This document shows positions 1 to 7,518 of a stretch of DNA of 64,000 bases, piece after piece. The position numbers were made by a program, and so were the translations under genes. Below the pieces are notes generated by a model, which saw only the letters and a list, made by a program, of their open reading frames with translations, ran no database searches and was not told the origin of the DNA. The DNA comes from Terriglobus roseus. Its GTDB lineage: Bacteria > Acidobacteriota > Terriglobia > Terriglobales > Acidobacteriaceae. Location: positions 2,728,001 through 2,792,000 of the forward strand of contig NZ_FNSD01000001.1 in NCBI RefSeq assembly GCF_900105625.1, read 5' to 3'. Each line of letters starts with the position of its first letter. Within the stretch, counting starts at the first letter, position 1.

Positions 1-979
1 TGCGCGTCGAGGTGGCGCCATTGGTATCGCCTACGGCAATACCGACAACCGGCACGTCAACCGGCTTGCCACTGCTCTTGCCGTCTTTCTGAAGCTTGGC
101 GACGTCGATGGTGTTGTGCAGCGTTACCGCGGTGGCGGAGCCTGCCATGTCCGGCAGGAACATCGCGGCGAAGTAGCCATCGGAGGTGCCGGCATAGTCC
201 AGCGGACTGTTGAGGGTCTCGCCGCCGCTGACCTTCTTGAAGTCGGTGTGCTCGGCCTTGCCATCACGCATGGTCTCAATGCGCGATCCGTTGTAGTCCA
301 GCACCTGGTCCTGATCGCCAAAGCCAGCGGGCCACGCCAGCAGCGCGCGTACGGGCGCGCCGTTGATCTTGACGCTGGTCTGGGCCTTCAACACATAGGT
401 GCTGTCAAAGGTGAAGGTCTTGGTCGCTTCCACATTGCCCTGTACGAAATGGAAAGTCAGCGTCTGCGGCGCGGTGAGCGAGCCCGTCGCGCTGGGCACG
501 AACATCGCGGCGCGAAGGCCGTTGGTCACGTTGCTGTCATAGGTGTAGAGCGACAGCGGGAAGCCGTACTGTTTGCTGGCCGCAGCGTTCACCAGGTCCA
601 GCGGCGCGCCGTAGCGGTCGTGGAACTTCTTCAGAATCCAGCTGCGCACCTCGGCGCCGCGATTGCTGAAGGTGATCTTGTAGAGCTCGTTCTCGACGGT
701 CGTCGTCGACTCTGCGGTAGCCGCAACGGCTGGCACGGGAGTAGCACTGGCAGCAGGCTGCTGAACGGCGTTCGCGTTGAACTGTGCGGTCTGGCCCGTT
801 GGTGCGCTCTGCGGAGCCGAGCTCTGCGTCTGCGTCGTGGGCGGCTGCAGCGGCTGTTTCTGCTTGCTGCGGTAAAACTGCAGCCCGGCAAACACGCCAA
901 GCATCACGACCATCATGACAAGGAAGGAGGTATTGCTGGTACCGCCTCCTCCTTGATTGGGGTTCTTAATCTCTGCCAC
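1..979 (-). CDS. yidC: Membrane protein insertase YidC, 5' part (3' end outside window)
   Basis: YidC inserts proteins into the inner membrane with or without SecYEG. Only about 326 codons are present; the gene runs off the left edge. The start is a GTG at 979 preceded by an AAGGAAA ribosome site. The protein opens MAEIKNP, has one membrane segment at about residues 17-35 (SFLVMMVVMLGVFAGLQFY), then a Gln/Pro/Thr-rich linker (about 40-90), then the beta-rich periplasmic domain (VENELYKITFSNRGAEVRSW and onward). That layout is the standard N-terminal half of Gram-negative YidC. The conserved five-helix insertase core, which would prove the call, lies beyond the window. Confidence 0.9.
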   Translation of the reverse strand, partial: MAEIKNPNQGGGGTSNTSFLVMMVVMLGVFAGLQFYRSKQKQPLQPPTTQTQSSAPQSAPTGQTAQFNANAVQQPAASATPVPAVAATAESTTTVENELYKITFSNRGAEVRSWILKKFHDRYGAPLDLVNAAASKQYGFPLSLYTYDSNVTNGLRAAMFVPSATGSLTAPQTLTFHFVQGNVEATKTFTFDSTYVLKAQTSVKINGAPVRALLAWPAGFGDQDQVLDYNGSRIETMRDGKAEHTDFKKVSGGETLNSPLDYAGTSDGYFAAMFLPDMAGSATAVTLHNTIDVAKLQKDGKSSGKPVDVPVVGIAVGDTNGATSTR

Positions 980-1085
980 GGTTTCCTTGTCTACAGGCGC
1001 AGCCCTGCCACGCCGGATTTATCCATCTCCCATGATAAATGGCACGGGAAACGGGCTCGTGAAAGTAAATGGGCTGAGCCGTGCT

Positions 1086-1607
1086 TTAGTGTGATGCAGT
1101 CTGCGGCGGGTAGATGAGGTCGGAGGGGCGGTAGCCGCTTGCTTCCAGCTGCCGATGGATCGTTCGCAGCGTGTCGGCGGGGAGTGCAGGGGTGCGCGAG
1201 AGGATCCAACCGTATTTCCGGCTGGGCTCGCCGACGATTGCCCAGCGATACTGCGGGTCGAGGCCAATGACCCAGTAGTCGCCATAGAACGGCCAGAAGA
1301 ACGTGACCTTGAGCTTCGCGCCGGTGGTCCTGTCTACTACCTTCGCTTTGCCTTTGGCGATCTTAATCGAGCCATCTGCCTGAGTGCAGGCGTTCCGGAC
1401 GGAGATCTCCGTGCCACTCATTGCGTACTCGGCCGTCACATCGCGGACGCACTTCTTCTCGAATCGATTGGGAATGCGCGCGATCTCGTACCAGCGGCCC
1501 AGGTAGCGCTGCAGGTCGACGCGATCCACTGTCCTCAGCGGCGTCTGGGCACGCCCTGAAGTACTTAGCGCGATGGCGAGCGCAGCAAACGATCGCAACA
1601 GCTTCAT
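1086..1607 (-). CDS. Lipocalin family protein (Blc-like), exported
   Basis: A 173-residue bacterial lipocalin. Residues 1-20 form a signal peptide ending in GRAQT. The lipocalin GxW signature is at about 33-42 (YLGRWYEIAR), followed by NRFEKKC and a beta-barrel pattern to residue 165 (GDYWVIGLDPQYRWAIVGEPSRKYGWILSRTP), which matches Blc/VlpA proteins closely. Such proteins bind lipids or other hydrophobic ligands in the envelope. Unlike E. coli Blc, I see no Cys lipobox at the cleavage site, so it is probably soluble in the periplasm. It lies on the same strand as yidC and is divergent from the ribokinase gene. Confidence 0.88.
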   Translation of the reverse strand: MKLLRSFAALAIALSTSGRAQTPLRTVDRVDLQRYLGRWYEIARIPNRFEKKCVRDVTAEYAMSGTEISVRNACTQADGSIKIAKGKAKVVDRTTGAKLKVTFFWPFYGDYWVIGLDPQYRWAIVGEPSRKYGWILSRTPALPADTLRTIHRQLEASGYRPSDLIYPPQTASH

Positions 1608-1703
1608 GGATTCCCTCCGGTACGGGGCGGTTACGGCCCTTTGTCTTCAGAACATCATCTATCGCACGGCCCGGATTGGGAACTGTTCGTGCTATCAAGT
1701 GTC

Positions 1704-2612
1704 ATGGGAAACCTCGTAGTCGTTGGCAGCCTGAATATGGATATGGTCAGCACCGTGGACCGGATGCCCGCGCCCGGCGAGACGGTCACTGGCAGCGGCT
1801 TCTCCACCGTGCCCGGCGGCAAGGGTGCGAACCAGGCGGTCGCGGCCGCCCGGCTCGGCGCGAGTGTCTCGATGCTGGGGTGCGTCGGCTCCGACAGCTT
1901 TGGTGCCACGCTGCAGCAGGGCCTGCATGCCGAGGGCATCGATAACTCCGCGGTACAGGAGTGTCCGGGCTCGAGCGGAGTTGCAGCGATCACCGTAGCC
2001 GCGGATGGAAGCAACAGCATTGTCGTCTACCCCGGCGCGAATGCACTGCTCTCAAACGAGATTGTTGAAAGGGCAGCGTCCGCCATCCGTTCCGCAGCCA
2101 TGGTCCTGGTGCAACTGGAGACGCCGATAGCCACCGTGGAGCGCCTCGCAGAGATCTGCGCTGATGCGGGGACGCCTCTGATGCTCGATCCTGCACCGGC
2201 GCAGACATTGTCGGCAGGACTGCTGCGAAGTACTACGTGGCTTACGCCGAACGAATCGGAGACGCGGACACTGCTTGGGATCGCTGAAGACCTGCCGGTG
2301 GACGAGGCTGCTCAGAGACTGCTTGCGCTGGGGCCGTGGAACGTTGCGCTGAAGGTTGGTGCGCGTGGGGTCTATCTTGCGGGCGCGGCTGTCGCGGGCA
2401 CGCTGGTCTCCGCGCCGGTGGTCCAGGCCGTCGACACTACGGCTGCGGGTGACTGCTTCAATGCGGCCTTTGCCGTAGCGCTCAGCGAAGGGAAGGCGCC
2501 TGTTGAAGCAGCTCGCTTCGCATGCATGGCGGCATCTTTGTCTGCGACGAAGGCCGGAGCCCAGCCATCCATGCCGCTCCGGGAAGAGGTACTGCGGATC
2601 ATGCGCGCTTAG
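1704..2612 (+). CDS. rbsK: Ribokinase / PfkB-family sugar kinase
   Basis: A 302-residue PfkB kinase, predicted to phosphorylate D-ribose at O5 with ATP in the cytoplasm. Visible signatures are the N-terminal GSLNMDMV, the GGKGANQAVAAARLG glycine motif near residue 40, the NE motif (WLTPNESE) and the C-terminal PfkB box DTTAAGDCFNAAF, whose Asp is the catalytic base. The ATG at 1704 is chosen because the protein aligns with ribokinases from MGNLVVVGS; an open frame continues upstream but gives an unrelated leader. It converges with the following MFS gene and the two stop regions overlap by 4 bases. No other rbs genes are nearby, so the substrate could be another furanose. Confidence 0.85.
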   Translation: MGNLVVVGSLNMDMVSTVDRMPAPGETVTGSGFSTVPGGKGANQAVAAARLGASVSMLGCVGSDSFGATLQQGLHAEGIDNSAVQECPGSSGVAAITVAADGSNSIVVYPGANALLSNEIVERAASAIRSAAMVLVQLETPIATVERLAEICADAGTPLMLDPAPAQTLSAGLLRSTTWLTPNESETRTLLGIAEDLPVDEAAQRLLALGPWNVALKVGARGVYLAGAAVAGTLVSAPVVQAVDTTAAGDCFNAAFAVALSEGKAPVEAARFACMAASLSATKAGAQPSMPLREEVLRIMRA

Positions 2613-3901
2613 TCTGCGACACGCATGCCGTCGGGCGCGGCCAGTGTGGCGTAGCTCAGCGCACCCAGCAGCGTTACGCTGGCGCAGACGACGAAGCCCA
2701 GCGTGAACGAGTGGGTGCGGTCGAAGAACCAGCCAGTAAGTACTGGCGCGGCGGATGCGATGACGAAGCTGGCGAAGTTCTGCAGGGCACTCATGGAGGC
2801 GACGAGGCGCGCGGGGCTGACCGTCTGCACATAGCCCCAGCCGCTGGTCCCGGCGAAGTGGATGAAGAAGAGCGCGAAGCTGATGCCTGCGATGGCCTCG
2901 GCGGTACTGCCTGCGCGTGAGACAAAGAACGTAGCCCCAGCGGAGACGATCATGCCGGTCACGAGCTGGATGCGATGCAGCGTGGTCAGCCGAACACCGC
3001 GCTTGGCCCACAGGTCTGCGGAGAAACCACTGCAGAGCATGCCCGCCGCCCCCGCGAGGAAGGGAATCGCGGCGAGCCAGCCGCTCTTCGCGAGGGACAG
3101 GTGCCGTTCCTGCTGCAGGTAGCCCGGGAGCCACGCGGTGTAAAGCCAGTTGGTGTAGTTGATGCCGCCAAAGCCCAGCATCATACCCCAGGCGGTGCGC
3201 TGCCGGATGAGCTCGGCAAAAGCACCGCGTTTCGCATGCGAGTGCGTTGTTCCCGGCTCATCCAAACGCGCTGAAGGCGCGTGACTTCCCAGCCCAGGGC
3301 GAAGCCCTGGGTTCGCATCCCCAACAAGGCCCGCGGGCTGAAGGCTCGCGACAAGATCTTCGCGGTAGGGCGTCGCCGCACGTGGCCGATGCAGCCACAC
3401 CCACAGCGCGGAGACGACGAGCCCCGCTGCGCCGAGGATCATGAACATCACGCGCCAGCCGGTGCGGATCATCAGCAGGGTGAGCAGTGGCGGCGCGATC
3501 GCCAGCCCGAAGGTCTGCGAGCTGCTCATGATCGCGGTGGCGCGGCCTCGCGTGCGGTCGGTGAACCACTCGCGCACGCTGCGCACGCCTGCAGGGTAGA
3601 ACGGCGCCTCACCCATGCCCAGCAGGATGCGGAAGACGATGAACATGGGAAAGCTGGTGACGAGGCCGGTGAGCAGTTGCGCGCCGCTCCAGATGGCGAG
3701 ACCCGCGCCGAGAACGCTGCGCGTTCCCAGGCGGTCGAGCAGGCCGATCAGTGGTAGTTGCGAGAGGCCGTAGGCGAATGAAAACGCGCTGAGCAGCCAG
3801 CCCATCTCCGTGCCGGAGAGATGCAGCTCCGATCGCACCGTGGTGTTCGCGATGGAGAGCGAGGACCGGTCGAAGAAGTTGACCACGCCCGCGGCAAACA
3901 A
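2609..3901 (-). CDS. MFS transporter, ACS (anion:cation symporter) type, probable sugar acid transport
   Basis: An MFS permease of about 430 residues, last gene of the hexuronate/lar operon. The motif GMGEAPFYPAGVRSVREWF and the NFFDRSSLSIAN start match the ACS family, which includes ExuT, GudP and DgoT, so a uronate or aldonate is the likely substrate. The TTG at 3901 falls inside the first membrane helix. The same frame stays open upstream (LRAHQAITLGLL), so the true N-terminus may be near a CTG at 3967 that has a GGCGAGG stretch before it. Between helices 6 and 7 (3264-3353) the frame runs through a palindromic repeat that adds roughly 30 residues to the cytoplasmic loop. Confidence 0.82.
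   Translation of the reverse strand: MFAAGVVNFFDRSSLSIANTTVRSELHLSGTEMGWLLSAFSFAYGLSQLPLIGLLDRLGTRSVLGAGLAIWSGAQLLTGLVTSFPMFIVFRILLGMGEAPFYPAGVRSVREWFTDRTRGRATAIMSSSQTFGLAIAPPLLTLLMIRTGWRVMFMILGAAGLVVSALWVWLHRPRAATPYREDLVASLQPAGLVGDANPGLRPGLGSHAPSARLDEPGTTHSHAKRGAFAELIRQRTAWGMMLGFGGINYTNWLYTAWLPGYLQQERHLSLAKSGWLAAIPFLAGAAGMLCSGFSADLWAKRGVRLTTLHRIQLVTGMIVSAGATFFVSRAGSTAEAIAGISFALFFIHFAGTSGWGYVQTVSPARLVASMSALQNFASFVIASAAPVLTGWFFDRTHSFTLGFVVCASVTLLGALSYATLAAPDGMRVAD
3264..3353. repeat. Palindromic repeat element inside the MFS gene
   Basis: Three adjacent inverted repeats: CGCGCTGAAGGCGCG, then CCCAGGGCGAAGCCCTGGG, then GCCCGCGGGCTGAAGGC. The style (x-GCTGAAGGC-x hairpins followed by TTCGCATCCC) matches the intergenic elements elsewhere in the window. 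On the minus strand the element has no stop and is read as SLQPAGLVGDANPGLRPGLG and flanking residues in the central loop of the transporter. Confidence 0.7.
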
Positions 3902-4004
3902 CAGCCCAAGCGTGATGGCCTGGTGCGCACGCAGGCTGCGTTCGTTGGTCGGTGTGGTGTGGTTCAGAGAGCCGCCTCGCCGCAGGTTTGCAGGCAGCCT
4001 GAGG

Positions 4005-4757
4005 CTATCGCACTGCGCGGTTTGCGTACAGCGTGCTCACGTAGCCCGCGCCAAAGCCATTGTCGATGTTGACTACCGTCACGTTGGGCGAGCAGCTGTT
4101 CAGCATGCCCAGCATCGCCGTCACACCGCCGAACGACGCTCCGTAGCCAACGCTCGTTGGCACTGCGATGACGGGCACTGCGACCAGGCCGCCGACGACC
4201 GAGGGCAACGCACCCTCCATGCCGGCGCAGACGATGACGGCATCTGCCGTGCGAATTGCAGGCAGATGCGCGAGCAGGCGATGCAGACCGGCGACGCCGA
4301 CATCGGTGAAGCGCGAAACCTCTGCGCCGAAAAAGTCTGCGGTCAATGCTGCTTCTTCTGCGACCGGTAGATCGCTGGTGCCGGCACAGATCACGGCGAC
4401 TCGGCCACCGGACTTCTTCGCGCCCGCGCCGCAGGTGATGCAGCGAGCGACCGGGTGATAGGTCGCCTCAGGCACCAACTCGCGTGTTGCTTCGAATGCC
4501 GCATCGTCTGCGCGAGTGGCCAGCGCGGGCGTGCCGTTCGCATGAATGCGCGCGAGGATCATTGCCGTCTGTTCGGCAGTCTTACCAGAGGCGAAGACCA
4601 CCTCCGGCATGCCGCTGCGCAGGCTGCGGTGGTGGTCAACCTTGGCGAAGTCCAGGTCTTCGAAGGGGAGCGAGGCCAGCTTGTCGGCGACCTCGTCGGC
4701 AGAGCGCGTGCCCGCGCTTAGTTCGCCGAGAAGTTTGAGTAAAGCGTCACGCTGCAT
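4005..4757 (-). CDS. larB: Nickel pincer cofactor biosynthesis protein LarB
   Basis: A 250-residue LarB homologue. In the Lactobacillus pathway LarB carboxylates and hydrolyses nicotinic acid adenine dinucleotide to the pyridinium-3,5-biscarboxylate mononucleotide precursor of the nickel-pincer nucleotide. The C-terminal half is an AIR-carboxylase (PurE-like) domain: AVICAGTSDLPVAEEAA, FTDVGVAGLHRL, VIVCAGMEGALPSVVGGL, TSVGYGASFGG and NIDNGFGAG. The ATG at 4757 follows AGAAAGAGAACT; longer upstream frames only translate the repeat between larB and larE. It is downstream of larE and larA in one operon. No larC (nickel insertion) is seen in the window. Confidence 0.93.
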   Translation of the reverse strand: MQRDALLKLLGELSAGTRSADEVADKLASLPFEDLDFAKVDHHRSLRSGMPEVVFASGKTAEQTAMILARIHANGTPALATRADDAAFEATRELVPEATYHPVARCITCGAGAKKSGGRVAVICAGTSDLPVAEEAALTADFFGAEVSRFTDVGVAGLHRLLAHLPAIRTADAVIVCAGMEGALPSVVGGLVAVPVIAVPTSVGYGASFGGVTAMLGMLNSCSPNVTVVNIDNGFGAGYVSTLYANRAVR

Positions 4758-4776
4758 AGTTCTCTTTCTATCCAAC

Positions 4777-4902
4777 AACAAAGCGGGTGCCCCATACATG
4801 CGCAGCTTCATCGCGCATGTGTGGGATCTCAAATTCGTGCCCGCGGAGAATCTGTATCCCGCACATCGCGTGGTGCGCGAGGTACGGGGCACCCGCTTCG
4901 TT
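4777..4902. repeat. Palindromic repeat element between larE and larB
   Basis: The ends are inverted copies: AACAAAGCGGGTGCCCC at 4777-4793 and GGGGCACCCGCTTCGTT at 4886-4902. Between them are smaller arms with GCGCATGTGTGGGAT and ATCCCGCACATCGCG. The element fills the whole larE-larB gap and its right arm overlaps the larE stop. The GGGGCACCC core recurs at about 26.2, 28.1, 46.1, 46.3 and 47.75 kb. Confidence 0.8.
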
Positions 4903-5764
4903 ATGCTGCATGAGTCTTCGTCCCTGCAACCAGGCTCGATACGGGCAGCAGGGCGTTCATGCTGCCGCTGCGATAGCCCTCGGTATCCAGCGTCACGTAG
5001 GTGAAGCCTGCGGCCTTCACGCGCTGGGTGATCTTTGCCATCATGTCCAGCGATAGTGCGGAGGCAAGCTCGCTGCGCTCAATCTCAACGCGTGCCAGGT
5101 CACCGTGGTGACGCACACGCAGTTGCCGAAAGCCGAGCGCGAGCAACGACTCTTCCGCTTCCTCGACCTGTCGCAGAGCCTCTGCGGTGACAGGCCGTCC
5201 GTATTCGAGACGCGACGATAAGCAGGCGGACGCAGGTCGATCCCAGACGGTCAGATTCGCAGCCTGCGCCAGCGCGCGAATCTCCTGCTTGCCCAAACCT
5301 GCATCGTTCAGCGGAGCGACTGCGTTGTGCTGCTCCGCGGCCTTCTGGCCGGGGCGAAAGTCTCCGCTGTCGTCGCGGTTTCGGCCGTAGGCCATGGCGG
5401 TAATGCCGGTCTCGCGCAGCACGCCTTCCATGGTCAGGAAGAGTTCATCCTTGCAATGAAAGCAGCGCGCGCCGTCGTTCTTTACGTACTCCGCGCGGTC
5501 CATCTCAGCGGTCTGCACCACGCGTAGTGGAATGCCATGGTCCTGCGCGAACTGCATGGCGAACTCAAGATGTGTGCGCGGCAGACTCGGCGAATCGGCA
5601 ATAACCGCGAGCATGCGATCGCCCAGCACCTGGCAGGCCTCCCATGCGAGATATGCCGAGTCCACGCCGCCGCTGTACGCGACAGCGAGCCGGTCGTAGC
5701 GCCGCAGCTCCTGCTGGAGTGCCGTGCGGTGGAGTTCGAGTTGGCTGTTGTCGTGGGATGCCAT
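4901..5764 (-). CDS. larE: ATP-dependent sacrificial sulfur transferase LarE
   Basis: A 287-residue LarE homologue. LarE adenylates the carboxylates of the LarB product and donates sulfur from its own cysteine (sacrificial type) or through an Fe-S cluster. Seen here: the PP-loop SGGVDS at 31-36, RCFHCK at 100-105, and WDRPASACLSSR, in which Cys181 sits where the sacrificial Cys of Lactobacillus LarE lies. The ATG at 5764 (MASHD) is preferred because the alternative GTG at 5788 would start inside a repeat element; neither start has a strong ribosome site. It lies between larA and larB, separated from each by a repeat. Confidence 0.93.
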   Translation of the reverse strand: MASHDNSQLELHRTALQQELRRYDRLAVAYSGGVDSAYLAWEACQVLGDRMLAVIADSPSLPRTHLEFAMQFAQDHGIPLRVVQTAEMDRAEYVKNDGARCFHCKDELFLTMEGVLRETGITAMAYGRNRDDSGDFRPGQKAAEQHNAVAPLNDAGLGKQEIRALAQAANLTVWDRPASACLSSRLEYGRPVTAEALRQVEEAEESLLALGFRQLRVRHHGDLARVEIERSELASALSLDMMAKITQRVKAAGFTYVTLDTEGYRSGSMNALLPVSSLVAGTKTHAA

Positions 5765-5779
5765 AAATGTCCGCGTGCG

Positions 5780-5913
5780 GAAGGGCACAGCTTCAGCTGT
5801 GCCGCAAACCCGTCGTTATGTATCTAATTTGTTTCTCTGCCCGCAAAGCGGGCAGAGAAACAAATAAAAGTTAGAGGAATCGTTCTTTGGCACAGCTAAA
5901 GCTGTGCCCTTCC
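5780..5913. repeat. Compound palindromic repeat between larA and larE
   Basis: The outer arms are GAAGGGCACAGC...GCTGTGCC (5780-5803) and its relative ending in GCTGTGCCCTTCC (5889-5913). Nested inside is a perfect 17-base-pair hairpin with arms TTTGTTTCTCTGCCCGC (5828-5844) and GCGGGCAGAGAAACAAA (5848-5864) around an AAA loop. It could fold strongly in the operon mRNA and affect larA-larE coupling. Confidence 0.8.
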
Positions 5914-5965
5914 AATCAACGAGCAGTTCCGTATAGGACGCTGCTCGCGTCGATCAAACGACAAG

Positions 5966-7300
5966 CTAGACCACATCCCCTGCGGCAACCTGCTCACGCG
6001 ACAGGTCCTTGCGTGATGGGTTGTCGAGCTTTTCCTTCGTGGACCACAGGCCGGCGGAGGGCGTGCTGATGTAAAAGACCTCTTCGCCGTCAGGCATGGT
6101 GTTCCAGCCTTCCTTCATTACGGCGGGATCGTAGCGCTTCGTCATCTCATGGATGTCCGCGTACTGGTACCCCACCTGCTCGATCTCTTCCTTCGTCAGG
6201 TGCCCGGGAGCGTAGGTGATGGTGAAGCGGCCTTCGCTGCTGCCGTGGATCAGGTGCGCCACGCCGTGCGGAATCTCCTGCATGTCGGCTTCTGTTTTGT
6301 AGAGAGCCAGCGTGCGCGGTGTTCCCTTGTAGCCGTACTTGCGGATCAGTGCATCCACTTCCGGCTGCTCGCCGAAGCGCTCGACGCCCGGCGCAAGGAT
6401 CAGCAGTTCGCCTCCATCGGCGATCGCCATACGTGTGCGGTAGACGGCCTTGTTGGCTACCCATGTTGCGCGGAACTCGTCGGCCTGCATGACGGCGACA
6501 ACCTTCTTCAGCGGCTTGTCGAAGAGTGTGATGTTCTGGTCGCGGCTTCGCTTGGCAGCCTGCAGATACGTGTCCAGATCGTCGCCGACGAAGATGCCGC
6601 TGGTGACCAGCTTGTTCTCCGCATCGCGCTGCATGACGATCTGCAGGTACACATCGGGCAGGTGCTTCAGGTGCTCGTCTTCGCTCCAGTTGTAGCAGGC
6701 GCGCAGCGGTGTCACCAGGCAGCCGAGATTGTTCTCAATGCCATAGACGGCGGCCGCAATGTGCGACGCGCAGATGGTGTCCTTGCCGCCCAGACCGATG
6801 TAGTAGTTCTTGTTGTGGTTCGCGAAGCCAAGCACTTCATGCGGCACCACGTGACCCACGTTGATGATCAGGTCCCACTGCTCATCCATGAGCTTGCTGT
6901 TCAGGTCGACGGGGATGTCCCAGTCCGCGGCGCCGTCCGTCGTCTCTTTCACGAGCGAGGCGGGGATGGTTGCGACGTGCGTGCAGCCGTTGCGCCAGTC
7001 GTGCGGGAAGATGCGCTCTTCGGGAATCGAGCCGAACATCCACTTGTTCTCGGCTTCGGTGTGCGGCACGTGCTGACCCAGCGTCGGAATCACCTCCACG
7101 TGCGCATCCGGCAGAGCGTTGTAGAGATATTCGGTGATCCATCCGCTGCCGCTGTGCGCGCGCGTCAGGTCAGGCGGCAGCAGCAGAACACGCTTCAGGT
7201 CCTTGTTGATACGCGTACGCGCTTCGCTCAATAGCTTGTCGCAGGCTTCCTTGATCTGCGCATCCGATACGTGCGGTGCTTCTACCTTGAACCAGGCCAC
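5966..7300 (-). CDS. larA: LarA-family nickel-dependent 2-hydroxyacid racemase/epimerase
   Basis: A 444-residue LarA homologue (DUF2088 superfamily) that should bind the nickel-pincer nucleotide and invert the C2 carbon of a 2-hydroxyacid by hydride transfer. The start is a GTG at 7300 behind GAGGGAAA. LarA landmarks are visible: PPDLTRAHSG (Asp44, Arg47), LGQH (His77), VPHEVLGF (His154), NHNK (Lys164, the position of the Lys that tethers the cofactor) and CASH (His180). The usual GGxK before the lysine reads NHNK here, a subgroup difference. The context (uxaE, exuT, SDR) argues for an aldonate or uronate-derived substrate rather than lactate; gluconate/mannonate 2-epimerisation is one option, by inference. 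Confidence 0.85.
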   Translation of the reverse strand: MAWFKVEAPHVSDAQIKEACDKLLSEARTRINKDLKRVLLLPPDLTRAHSGSGWITEYLYNALPDAHVEVIPTLGQHVPHTEAENKWMFGSIPEERIFPHDWRNGCTHVATIPASLVKETTDGAADWDIPVDLNSKLMDEQWDLIINVGHVVPHEVLGFANHNKNYYIGLGGKDTICASHIAAAVYGIENNLGCLVTPLRACYNWSEDEHLKHLPDVYLQIVMQRDAENKLVTSGIFVGDDLDTYLQAAKRSRDQNITLFDKPLKKVVAVMQADEFRATWVANKAVYRTRMAIADGGELLILAPGVERFGEQPEVDALIRKYGYKGTPRTLALYKTEADMQEIPHGVAHLIHGSSEGRFTITYAPGHLTKEEIEQVGYQYADIHEMTKRYDPAVMKEGWNTMPDGEEVFYISTPSAGLWSTKEKLDNPSRKDLSREQVAAGDVV

Positions 7301-7518
7301 TTGAATTTCCCTCAGCGGCCATGGGCCGCGCGTTCTGCGATTGATCTTGCGCCACGCTTCAGGCCGTGACGCCCCTCTGTAACTCACTTCTTGCATCGAG
7401 CTTCGTCGCTGCGAAATTCCCTGCCTGCCTTGATTCGCAAGGGCACGGCTCAAGCCGTGCCCTTACGATTCTTCGCAGCCAAGCACTTCGTGCTCGACTC
7501 CGGTGCTTCTACGTCTTG
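7301..7518. repeat. uxaE-larA spacer with palindromic repeat
   Basis: A 218-base spacer inside the operon. It contains the palindrome AAGGGCACGGCT (7439-7450) / CAAGCCGTGCCCTT (7451-7464), the same family as the copies at about 5.8, 46.0 and 47.7 kb. No gene or promoter is recognised apart from the larA ribosome site. Confidence 0.65.

Noticed and set aside
2052-3134. A long minus-strand frame spanning the ribokinase and MFS ends
   Set aside because: It crosses two well-supported genes in other frames and shows no protein-like pattern.
5966-7300. Ordinary lactate racemase locus
   Set aside because: No lactate permease or lactate dehydrogenase is present, and the operon is built around uronate genes.
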